Below are positions 9,773-20,600 of a stretch of 64,000 nucleotides of DNA, piece after piece. The notes beneath the pieces were generated by a model. The model was not told the origin of the DNA, did no database searches, and saw nothing but the letters and a program-made list of their open reading frames with translations. Each line of letters starts with the position of its first letter. Within the stretch, counting starts at the first letter, position 1. Made by a program: the position numbers and the translations under genes. The DNA comes from Girardinichthys multiradiatus (taxonomy: Eukaryota > Chordata > Actinopteri > Cyprinodontiformes > Goodeidae). The stretch is from NCBI RefSeq assembly GCF_021462225.1, contig NC_061806.1, forward strand, positions 23,890,144-23,954,143. Direction: 5' to 3'.

Positions 9773-11340
9773 CAGGTCCTTCTCAAAATATTAGCATATT
9801 GTGATAATGTTCATTATTTTCCATAATGTCATGATGAAAATTTAACATTCATATATTTTAGATTCATTGCACACTAACTGAAATATTTCAGGTCTTTTAT
9901 TGTCTTAATACGGATGATTTTGGCATACAGCTCATGAAAACCCAAAATTCCTATCTCACAAAATTAGCATATCATTAAAAGGGTCTCTAAACGAGCTATG
10001 AACCTAATCATCTGAATCAACGAGTTAACTCTAAACACCTGCAAAAGATTCCTGAGGCCTTTAAAACTCCCAGCCTGGTTCATCACTCAAAACCCCAATC
10101 ATGGGAAAGACTGCTGACCTGACTGCTGTCTAGAAGGCCACTATTGACACCCTCAAGCAAGAGGGTAAGACACAGAAAGAAATTTCTGAACGAATAGGCT
10201 GTTCCCAGAGTGCTGTATCAAGGCACCTCAGTGGGAAGTCTGTGGGAATGAAAAAGTGTGGCAGAAAACGCTGCACAACGAGAAGAGGTGACCGGACCCT
10301 GAGGAAGATTGTGGAGAAGGGCCAATTCCAGACCTTGGGGGACCTGTGGAAGCAGTGGACTGAGTCTGGAGTAGAAACATCCAGAGCCACCGTGCACAGG
10401 CGTGTGCAGGAAATGGGCTACAGGTGCCGCATTCCCCAGACCTGGGCTACAGAGAAGCTGCACTGGACTGTTGCTCAGTGGTCCAAAGTACTTTTTTCGG
10501 ATGAAAGCAAATTCTGCATGTCATTCGGAAATCAAGGTGCCAGAGTCTGGAGGAAGACTGGGGAGAAGGAAATGCCAAAATGCCAGAAGTCCAGTGTCAA
10601 GTACCCACAGTCAGTGATGGTCTGGGGTGCCGTGTCAGCTGCTGGTGTTGGTCCACTGTGTTTTATCAAGGGCAGGGTCAATGCAGCTAGCTATCAGGAG
10701 ATTTTGGAGCACTTCATGCTTCCATCTGCTGAAAAGCTTTATGGAGATGACCATTTCATTTTTCAGCACAACCTGGCACCTGCTCACAGTGCCAAAACCA
10801 CTGGTAAATGGTTTACTGACCATGGTATCACTGTGCTCAATTGGCCTGCCAACTTTCCTGACCTGAACCCCATAGAGAATCTGTGGGATATTGTGAAGAG
10901 AACGTTGAGAGACTCAAGACCCAACACTCTGGATGAGCTAAAGGAGGCTATCGAAGCATCCTGGGCCTCCATAAGACCTCAGCAGTGCCACAGGCTGATT
11001 GCCTCCATGCCACGCCGCATTGAAGCAGTCATTTCTGCCAAAGGATTCCCGACCAAGTATTGAGTGCATAACTGTACATGATTATTTGAAAGTTGACGTT
11101 TTTTGTATTAAAAACACTTTTCTTTTATTGGTCGGATGAAATATGCTAATTTTGTGAGATAGGAATTTTGGGTTTTCATGAGCTGTATGCCAAAATCATC
11201 CATATTAAGACAATAAAAGACATGAAATATTTCAGTTAGTGTGCAATGAATCTAAAATATATGAATGTTAAATTTTCATCATTACATTATGGAAAATAAT
11301 GAACTTTATCACAATATGCTTATATTTTGAGAAGGACCTG
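9773..11340 (+). mobile_element. Full-length but inactive Tc1-type transposon
   Basis: Flanked by TA at 9771-9772 and 11341-11342. The termini read CAGGTCCTTCTCAAAATATT and its inverse, with inverted repeats of about 200 bp (9773-9973 and about 11131-11340). The transposase frame runs from the ATG at 10101 to the TGA after 11061. Total length is 1568 bp, usual for the superfamily. Confidence 0.95.
10101..11063 (+). pseudogene. Tc1-type transposase, disabled
   Basis: The frame from the ATG at 10101 has an in-frame TAG at 10131-10133 (codon 11), then is open to the end. The N-terminus is a paired-type helix-turn-helix (KEISERIGCSQSAVSRHLSG). The catalytic core shows LFSDESKF (first Asp), FIFQHNLAPAHSAKTT where the second catalytic Asp is Asn, and PDLNPIENLWDIVKR (Glu). 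The junction RIPQTWATEKLH lacks the roughly 15 residues normally found between HTH and core in relatives. The stop, deletion and D-to-N change make it non-functional. Confidence 0.92.
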
Positions 11341-11342
11341 TA

Positions 11343-13140
11343 CATATTAACTAGTTTATAGGTTTACAGGAGTTCTGGTCGTTATGTTTTATTTAATGTA
11401 CCATGTATGCACTTGAAGCAGAAAGTTTGAATCATTGTTTTGGCGGACATTTTGGATGTTTTAATCATTAGCCCAACTTAGCAATAACTGTTAGTTATGG
11501 CAAACTGAATGCGTATTATGACGTCAATATCAACTCATTACTCATTCCCTATATTTGCACATTTTTCTCGGTTAACCTTAGTGCAGGATGTTCTTTTAAT
11601 GACGGAAAACAAACGACACACTGAAAAAAATATTACTCCAAGTTAGAGTTTGTAAGCATTCACGAGAAACCACTGGACTGCTGCCTCTTTGTATTGAATT
11701 CATGTTAGCTACTGCTGCTGCATTATCTCAGAACAACCTCCACAGAAACTCACAATTTAGCAAATTTCAGCCTATCCTGTCACCTCTGGAGGGGCTTTCA
11801 GGTGTAGGTTCTGTGATGTCTGAGCATTTGTCCCAAATTGGATGGTAAAAACTGACGCTAGATTTTGCACAGATCTCACAAAAATGTAGCCGTTCAGAGA
11901 CTATAAATCACATAAGTGTATCATTTCAGAAACATGTTATGTAAATTTGATGGAGATTAGACATTATAACATTTTGGAGCTGGTTGTCCAAGTACAATAA
12001 ATAAAAGTAGTTTGGTCAAAACCAGTCTCTATCAAATCTTCTTTCTTATTAGACTTGAGCATTTATGACTTGGGGATTCATTGCAGATAAATTTACAAGT
12101 AACGTTACTATATATATATAAATGTATATATGTGTATATATACATATATACTCTCCATGTTTACCCTTTCTGTCCTCTTTTCACCTGTTGGGTCCTCTCC
12201 ATTAAACCTGAAGTCATTCCTCAGTCCATGCGTAGTTGTCTCTGCTGGGACTTCCAGACCTTTGAGAGGCCTGTCTGCACTTTTGGGAAGAAAATAACAT
12301 ACAGTGTATGCTATGCAGGGCTTAAAGAAAGAAATAATAAAACCTAAAAGTGCCTCATCTGAAGAAAGATCAGGTTTGATTAGTTTTCTGTCATCAAAAG
12401 TAAAACAAATTTTTGGACTCTTTTGCCCATTCACTAGATCAAGGAAGAGTTTTGTTGTATAAAAACTATTTCGCTGGAAGATACATTTATGCGAAAACTT
12501 GAACTTGCAGGATTGAGGATGTGCCCTCTCCTGGACACAATAAATCAGGTATATTGTTGTTTCACTTTATCACAAAACTGCAAAAACATATCTGCAGATA
12601 AATAGCAAAAAGTTTAAATTATCAAAATGTTTTTACTACTCCACAGATTTTATGTAAACAACCTTATTGCTCCTCTAGCAAGTCATTTAGGATTTCTGCT
12701 TCGTGCATGACACAAGAAAACAAATTCCAGCATTTGCATGCATTATTTTGTTTTTAATTCACCTACAGTGAGTCAGAAGATTATGTATAAGTTGACCACC
12801 TTTTAAACAAGATTTGAAAACTTCAAAGCTACCCTCCACCAGGTTAAAATAATGCCAATAAGCCTCTAGGCTTACAACTTTTTTCTCATTTTTTCCCCCC
12901 AAGCATTATCAATTAAAATATAAAATTCTACCTTTGTGGTTGAATTTAATTTAAAGAAAAGTAAAACATTTTTGAAAACAATTCTTGTGGCATCCACAAA
13001 ATAGAAGTCCCAATTTTCCTGCTATATTACAATTAAACCAAACACTGCAATGTTCACTTTTAATTACTTTTATTTCCTTAAATCTTGTAAACCTTTAACT
13101 TAAACTGTACATCTTGTCACTTAAATTCATTTTTTACAGT
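11343..13140. other. Intergenic region without recognised gene
   Basis: AT-rich sequence with a short AT-rich microsatellite near 12110-12150. A possible exon-like stretch near 12501-12550 (GCAG acceptor-like, GTATAT donor-like) could belong to the SAMD3-like fragment that follows, but no homology supports it. Confidence 0.4.
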
Positions 13141-13764
13141 CACAGAGTGTGGAGAAAAAAAGGGATGCCATCATCTGTTGTCTTATTGAGTACCTTGGGG
13201 AAAAGCAAGAAGAGCTCTTCCAAGACTGCCAGGTACGTTATTAAATGACTGATCAACTCAAGATATTACGTGATGCATTCTACTCTCCTTTCCTTTTCTT
13301 CTTTCACCTTTTCTTAACCCTCTTTCCTTGCCCTTCTTATACAAAACAGCGTCTGTTAAAAAGTTAGACTTTACCAAGAAAAATGAATTATATTAAAACA
13401 TTGTATTGTTGATATGCTTGAACTGAAAATGGCCCTACTTTTTTGTTTCTTAAACATGGAGGGCGAACATGAGGACCACACGGACCAAACCATGAAGGTG
13501 CTTGTGATCCATTATCCTTTGGCAGAGGAGGATCCAGCTGAAGTGTCTGTGGTGATTGAGGGAAACAGGGTGCTGAATGGGTTTGGTAACCAAACCAAAG
13601 CCTGTATGCTGTTGATGGGTCTGATCTACAGTCTCAACCTCGAGTATCCCAAGATGCTCAAGAACACTTTTGCTGTATTCCAGAAGATGTTTTTGGAGCT
13701 TAATGGAGCAAAGCTGCCCAGGAAGGTCCATAGCCTCAAAGGCAAACTAATGGAATGTACTTAA
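13141..13764 (+). pseudogene. C-terminal fragment of a fish SAMD3-like gene
   Basis: Two exon-like blocks. Block 1 is 13141-13232, after a TTTTTACAG acceptor and before GTACGT. It encodes VEKKRDAIICCLIEYLGEKQ and EELFQDCQ. Block 2 is 13462-13764 and starts GEHEDHTDQTMKVLVIHYPL. It continues VVIEGNRVLNGFGNQTKACM, LLMGLIYSLNLEYPKMLKNT and FAVFQKMFLELNGAKL, and ends at TAA. In family terms this resembles the last domain of teleost proteins annotated as sterile-alpha-motif-domain-containing-3-like (the ACxLLMGLIYxLNLxYPxxLKxTFxVFQKxFLELDG pattern), a multicopy fish family of unknown function. Upstream exons were not found, so it is a partial gene or pseudogene. The second acceptor (ATGGAG) is weak. 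Confidence 0.55.
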
Positions 13765-14565
13765 TTTCTTATGGTTGTTTCATCATGCCACAAGAAAGAC
13801 CATTTGACTTAATTCTAGAAACTTGTTGCAGGTTTTTAAATTTAGAAAATATGTCTTTGTTCTGTTAATTTGGTTTCCTGGTTCCCAGTGATGTTCATGG
13901 CAATGCCATCTGTAAAAATCCTCTCCCTGCTACAGACAAAAGAGTGGATACTTAAAAGTGACCAGTTAAAACTGATTACAGTGTTTCATGGTCTTCTAAA
14001 CAGAAAATGTTAAGCTACTGATTGATTAAGTATTAGGGTCTCCTTTTTGGGTAAAAACTGTCTGATTGAGGTTCTTTGACTGAAATTTAGATGTTTTGCA
14101 GATTATTGGAATTTTTCAATTTTGGAAAAAAAAATCAACATTTTCTTTTTTATTTTCACTGTATAAAAAAAGTCAGCAGTGTGAATATTGCATCCTTCCA
14201 CTGCCATCTTGATTTTTGATTCACATTACTTTGCAGCCCATTCGGGTTTAAGCAGTGTTAATTACTGTTGAAAAGTTGAGGAATGTATCTTAACCAATGT
14301 TTTGTGAACTGAAATGTAGCACAGTTCTGAGTATGTGACTTGGAGGATAATTTTGTACCATCTTTGTTTATTTTTGAGCATGTGCTAAGTTAAATAAAAG
14401 TTGGTCCTATCCGTATCATCCTGTGTCTGAAAATGCATTTCATAGGTAAATGTAACCTTCCCAGTTGACTAATACTTAATTATATTTATTAATTATTAGT
14501 TATGATCATTAAGTAAGTTGAAAATAAAAAATAGGCAATAATATTACTCAAAATGTTAAGGTTAT
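13765..14565. other. Intergenic region without recognised gene
   Basis: AT-rich. May include the 3-prime UTR of the SAMD3-like fragment, with AATAAA near 14393-14398. Nothing else seen. Confidence 0.4.
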
Positions 14566-15188
14566 TAGCATTGAAATCTATTCAGAAATGTTAAGTAGAC
14601 TTTACCTAATTTCTCATAGTGTTTCATAGTTGTTGAAATTAGATATTCTTTACTAAAAGAATGGTACGCTTCTTTGGAGCTTCTCCACACCGTAACTCTC
14701 CCGGATGTGGGGAAAACAGTAAAGGTGGACTCATCAGAGAACAATACATGTTTCACATTGTCCACAGCCCAAGATTTGTGCTCCTTGCACCATTGAAACC
14801 GACGTTTGGCATTGGCATGAGTGACCAAAGGTTTGGCTATAGCAGCCCGGCCGTGTATATTGACCCTGTGGAGCTCCTGACGGACAGTTCTGGTGGAAAC
14901 AGGAGAGTTGAGGTGCACATTTAATTCTGCTGTGATTTGGGCAGCCATGGTTTTATGTTTTTTGGATACAATCCAGGTTAGCACCCGAACATCTCTTTCA
15001 GACAGCTTCCTCTTGCGTCCACAGTTAATCCTGTTGGATGTGGTTCGTCCTTCTTGGTGGTATGCTGACATTACCCTGGATACCGTGGCTCTTGATACAT
15101 CACAAAGACTTGCTGTCTTGGTCACAGATGCGCCAGCAAGACGTGCACCAACAATTTGTTCTCTTTTGAACTCTGGTATGTCACCCAT
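14566..15188 (-). pseudogene. Truncated Tc1-type transposase
   Basis: 207 codons from MGDIPEFKREQIVGARLAGA. Helix-turn-helix TKTASLCDVSRATVSRVMSA, second HTH region to VRQELHRVNIHGRAAIAKPL, then WAVDNVKHVLFSDESTFTVF with the first catalytic Asp. The frame runs into unrelated sequence after VTVWRSSKEAY and stops before the second Asp and the Glu. A usual copy has about 340 residues, so roughly 40 percent is missing. Confidence 0.9.
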
Positions 15189-15374
15189 AATGTTGTGTGC
15201 ATTTCAATATTTTGAGCAAAACTGTGCTCTTACCTTGCTAATTGAACCTTCACACTCTGCTCTTACTGGTGCAATGTGCAATCAATGAAGACTGGCTACC
15301 AGGCTGGTCCAATTTAGCCATGAAACCTCCCACACTAAAATGACAGGTGTTTCAGTTTCATTGTCCAACCCCTG
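14566..15374 (-). mobile_element. Truncated Tc1-type transposon (5-prime half)
   Basis: The right end has the terminal sequence CAGGGGTTGGACAATGAAAC on the minus strand, adjoining TA at 15375-15376. The transposase frame follows from 15188. The element is cut off near 14566, with no matching left terminus, so it is a half element. Confidence 0.9.
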
Positions 15375-15376
15375 TA

Positions 15377-16994
15377 TATGAGTAACATAGATGCCAATTT
15401 CTTTGGCTACTCTTCAAAATGTGAAAGACAAACTCACCCACAGCACTCGATACAGAAGTGTGAAATCCAGGATTAACAGATTACAAAACAGCTTTTATCA
15501 CCAGGCTTTTAAATTCAATGAAACTTTAGATTTTTTTTTTTCAAATGATGACAATAAAGTTTTTAATCTTAATATATATAGATAAAACAAAATGGTATTC
15601 ATATTCATATCTCAGTAAATTGTAAAAAGAAAATTATCTACTCATCTAAACCTGTCCATATGTAGAATTAGAATGTTAATTAAAAAGTTAAAAACAACAG
15701 GAAATGAGGCAAACAAGGTTGGACAAGGACTCAAGTTTAAATTTCCAGCAAGTACTATCAGGAGGATAGTAAAAGCGGTAAACACTAAATGGCTTTTCAC
15801 TGTTTTTATTGCGATTGGACTGCAGTTGATCCAGTTAAAAAAAAATAGAAAAAGTAGACTGATCATGTTTCTAAGCTGTGTTTTGGCAGTAGACCTGTCT
15901 TAGAAATAGATAAGCTAAGATATGGACTAGTCAAACCTGGGTTGGAATTTTTAAAACACTCTTACACAGTTTGTGACATGGGAAATCTTTATTCAAAAAA
16001 TCTAAAATTGCTAAAATCTCATCTCGTTGCCATGAACCCAATATCCATGTATCATCTCTACATGTGAGCTGGATGTGTTGTCACACCTCTAACTGAAACT
16101 GCAATTCTGGTCCTGGATTCAGGTTTATCTTGCCATTAAGCACTGTGAAGATGATAAGGGAGATAAAATAAAACATCACCAAAGATAAGTGCTAATCTAC
16201 ATGCCAACCGAATATATGGAAGGCATGCCAAAAAAGAGCTTTTCCTGTCACACCATCACAAACGGATAAGTACAATGGAGGGTATGTGATGCTATGTGAT
16301 TTTTTTCTCCTTGAAAAGCCCAAAGAACCTTGTTAATAGTGTGCAATGCATTGAATTATTTGAAATTTCAGGACATTTTCTATTCAGATCTGGCAGACTC
16401 TGTCAGAAAAAGTTATTCAACCGGATAATAATCCAACCCATATCTGACAAAACCTTGTAAATATACTCCAAAGTTTTGTTTTTTGCTTTTGTTCCTGCAT
16501 GTGATGCAAGTTTTGCATTTAATTGACCCTTCTAGGCTATCGTATTTTACACTGCATTTTACCCATCTTTACCAGTAATGGTGCATCAGAAAGTTGTACC
16601 AACGGTATAACTTTTTTTGGACTAAGCGTACTAACAACTTGAAGACAAAAACTATCCTGACAGCATCCAAAGCCACAATTTAAAAAAGAAATGTTTAGAA
16701 TACATCATCTACGACAGTGTTTTGTTTGCTTTTAGTATTAACTTCAAGGCCCGATTTACAAAGGCTAATATGCCGTTTAAAATTAACAAAATATAATTCA
16801 CTGACATTAACTGTAAGAACTAGTCTAGGCCAAGCATATATTATCAGGGTTTTTTGCCAGAAACAGAAATCAAGAGTTCCTTCCAATAATTTCACAATTG
16901 TCTTTAACAACTCATTTGTAATGGTTTTATTCACATCACAGCAGGTTTACAGGCCTTATAGAGCCCAAAAAACTGTATATATTACATGTTGCAT
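15377..16994. other. Intergenic sequence with degenerate Tc1 remnant
   Basis: Around 15650-15850 and 16080-16280 there is old plus-strand Tc1-like sequence (AGGAAATGAGGCAAACAAGG, then ACTATCAGGAGGATAGTAAA). A similar remnant lies at 20440-20800. No open frame is present. AT-rich elsewhere. Confidence 0.45.
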
Positions 16995-17627
16995 TTATTT
17001 TCACATCAATTTTAAATAGGTGGTTTATTTTCATTCATACTAGCAATACACCATTAGCACATATATTATTGTTCATGTTCTTTGAAGAAATCAGTGGAGT
17101 ATACAGAAAGCAACATTGCCCCTTTGTAAACTGATTGGTCTCAGTGCTTTACGCGTCACATCAGAAGAAGGAATGCAGTGGTTTAATTGTAAATGTAAAC
17201 AGGTAAACACCTATTTGAGACAGATAAACACAACACATGTGAAAGAAACAAGCAAACAAAACATGGTTGCTCATTCTGAGGCATAAATCAGTATTTTTAA
17301 CCGTATTCTCATATCTCCCACAAGTGTACCCATGTTTAAGGGAAAAAGGGAATGTCACCAGTGCTCCTGAGAGTAGACTGAGAGACGATTGACATACAAC
17401 AAGGAGCAAAGAGCAAACAACAGAAATCTGTAGAGTTGACCCTTTTTGCTTTCTTACCATAAAGACATAATTGATATGTCGACTTAGAAATGTACAAGAA
17501 AACATCAAAATTTAAAAATAGATAAACAAACAGGAAAAATAGGGCAAAAGACAAAATAAATCAAAGCTTGTAAAAGTATGCATGTCACATTAAAACATTA
17601 CAGCATATTAAGGTAATGGCCACGTTT
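16994..17627 (-). other. Probable atp6v1c1 3-prime UTR
   Basis: Follows the atp6v1c1 stop at 17628. Minus-strand AATAAA signals occur at 17029-17024 and 16999-16994, so the UTR would be about 600 bases. The exact end is not known. Confidence 0.5.
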
Positions 17628-20600
17628 TTAGACTTTGAAATCCAGCAGATTGCAATCGACCTTGTAGTAAACGTACGGGTAGTACTCCTGTTGGCTCAGA
17701 TTCAGACCTGGGATGTCCATGGAAGCCTGGAGGCCAAAACCAAAGTTCAACTCAAAAGTCAAGTTACACTTACACCAAATATTAGCTTAAAATTTAACTA
17801 CACAAGACTTTCTTTTCCTAATTACAATGAATAATTAATTGTAACAACATGTAAAACTGCTGGCTTCATTCAACCAATCACATGATCTACTCAGCATTCA
17901 TTTCCCAGAGAAAATCACTACTGTCTAATGTAGTCCGATTATCTGTTCTGCCATAAAAAAAAAAAAACATAGTGCCTTGCAAATAATGTATTTTACACCC
18001 ATAGATAGAAAGCGAATAGCATAATTCACAAGATGGCTGTTTATCTAAACTCGCAGCTTTGTCAAAGAGATCATTGATCAGAGAAGCATATAAGAGGCCC
18101 ATTGTAACTCTGGAGGAGCTGCAGAGATCCACAGCTCAGTTGATATGACAACTGTACGTCGTATACACAAATATGCCCTTTGTGGAAGAGTGGCAAGAAA
18201 TCCATTGTTTGAAGATAGCCAAACGATACTCTGCTTAAAATTTGCCACAAGCCAAGTAGGAGCACAGAAAAAATTTGGAAGAAGGTTGTTTAGTCAAGTG
18301 TAACGGAAAACTAACACTGCAAACCATTACTGTGGTAAAACATGATTTTGGCAGCATCATGATGTGGGATGCTGTTTTTGGAAGTTAATCAGAGTAGATG
18401 GGAAGATTGATGGAGTTTACAGGACAATCCCGGAATAACCCCCCTGGATGAGACAGGGGTTCACCTTTCAGCAGGACAATGACCTTAAATATACGGCCAG
18501 TGCTACAATGGAAAGGTTCAGATCGAAGGAAACTCATTTGTTAACATGGCCCGGTCAAAATCAAGGCCTAAATCTAACTACAAGTCTGTGGTTAAACTTG
18601 AAAATCGATGCTAACAGATGCTCTTCATCCAATCTGACTGAGCTTGAACTATTTTGCAAAGTAGACAAAAAATTTTGTGTAACATTAAAAAGTTATCACT
18701 AAGATTAGAAACACGCTGTTAGCTGAGTCCATTAATTATCAAACCAGTGTGAATTAATTATAGTTTGTTTTAGCAGTAAGAGTAGAAATTGTACAGTTTG
18801 AAGAGCTCTCTGTCCAGTGCTGCTCATATAACACCAATGTCAATCATCTCACCAGATAACCCATAGCTATTGCGGACACTTACGTCAATGACTGCAGCAC
18901 TGCTGTCCAGGTGTTTGTACAGGTCATTCAGCACCTCTCGAAGTCTCTTCATGTTCTTCTTGTTGGGCTGAAGCAGCATGGCCTGGAAGTTAACTGGCAG
19001 CCCGTATCTACAAACACGACCACAGATCAATGCTTTTCCAAACTCAAATGTCCAAATATCACACATTTATGGCACATTTGAATACAAAATACATAACATA
19101 AAAGAGCAGCAGATATTCCTACAGAGGTGAGACCTTTTTACATTATGTTTAAGCTCTTGATGCAATATAAGACCACAGACAATAAAACAGAGGGCCAGGG
19201 AACAACTCTTCCACAAAAGATTAGTTCATGGGGAAAAAAAATCAAAGGGTTCAACCTTGACAGAGGTATAAGAGTTTAATCTAGTACAAAATGGAGATAT
19301 GAATAAAAACACAAAGTAATTTTTCATGCTCTACATTTTTTGCTCTTCTCATTTAGAACTGAAAAAAAATATATATGAAAAAAAATCACATTACATAATT
19401 TTCAAGCCTGATGGCATCGTTCCTTTGATCTAAAACGTTAAAGAATGCATACATGATCGATGCAACATGTTAACCTGCTCTCACCTCAATACTGACTCAA
19501 CAAACACACGCAGAGCTTTAATGTGAATCCATGCGATGAAAGCCTCACTGAAATTCACCTTCAGCCATCGCACCAAAGGGCCCTACATTGACAAAAAAGT
19601 AGTTTAATACTGAGTAAAATATAAATATGTAGCACCCTTCAACATGTATCGGTACCCCCAGCTAGAAAAGTATGAAAAGTATTAAAGTACAATTCATCCT
19701 TTAGTGCAGTAGAAAATTCTTTCAATGAAAATGTTTTGAAAAGTTGTTCTGTTCACTGCAGTATGCAAAAAAAAAAAACGGGAGATTGATAAATATTTTT
19801 GTCAATCACCGTGGCACCCGAAACAATTTCCATTAAAATGAAAGTAACTGGGGTTACTTTATGTTTTTAAGTTGGTCAGAAGGTTTAGGAACTTTTCCTT
19901 TGTAATCCACGACTTCCTGTTTTTCAGGTATAGAAATATGACGCAAAGACTCTTTTCTCTGCAAGGGATGACCAAAAAAAAAAAAAAAATAGTACTCTCG
20001 GGGTGGCACAGTTTTATTTAGCAATGATGCTATGGCAGAACCTGAAAGTTATGTCCAATACATAACTATATATTTTCTTTCAGTTACATTTGAGAAGTGG
20101 GTCAAGAAGTGAGGGCACTTCAAATGACTAAAAACATATGATTAATTTATTAAATACATAATTGATTATGTATATAAATAACTGTTTCATCTCATCAACA
20201 CTTGTCCTTTCCTATCTTAAGTTTATCCATAAAGAAATACTACATATTCAAGACTATCCAGTTGGATGAGGTAAGGGTTGGGCAGCAAATTTAAAGGGTG
20301 ACCCATGACCCATCATACCCCTGACTCAAATCCACTCAACCCTCTTCGTAGAACCACCTCCTGTGAATCTAGAAGTACCATCGAGGAAACAGGTACTGCC
20401 CTAAAAATGTCCATTTAAGTCAAAAAAATTATTAAAAAGTTTTAAATGACTGGAGCTGGGACAAATGAGGCCGGAAAAGATCCCAAGGTAAACCTTCTAC
20501 CATGGACAGTCAGGCGGATAGTGAAAGAAGTAACTAAAAAAAAACATTTAAAAAAATCTAAGCTCACTGATCGTGAAATGCTACAAAACATTTGTATGTA

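Noticed and set aside
12108..12434. Minus-strand 108-codon frame
   Set aside because: No homology, its end runs into an AT microsatellite, and there is no splice support.
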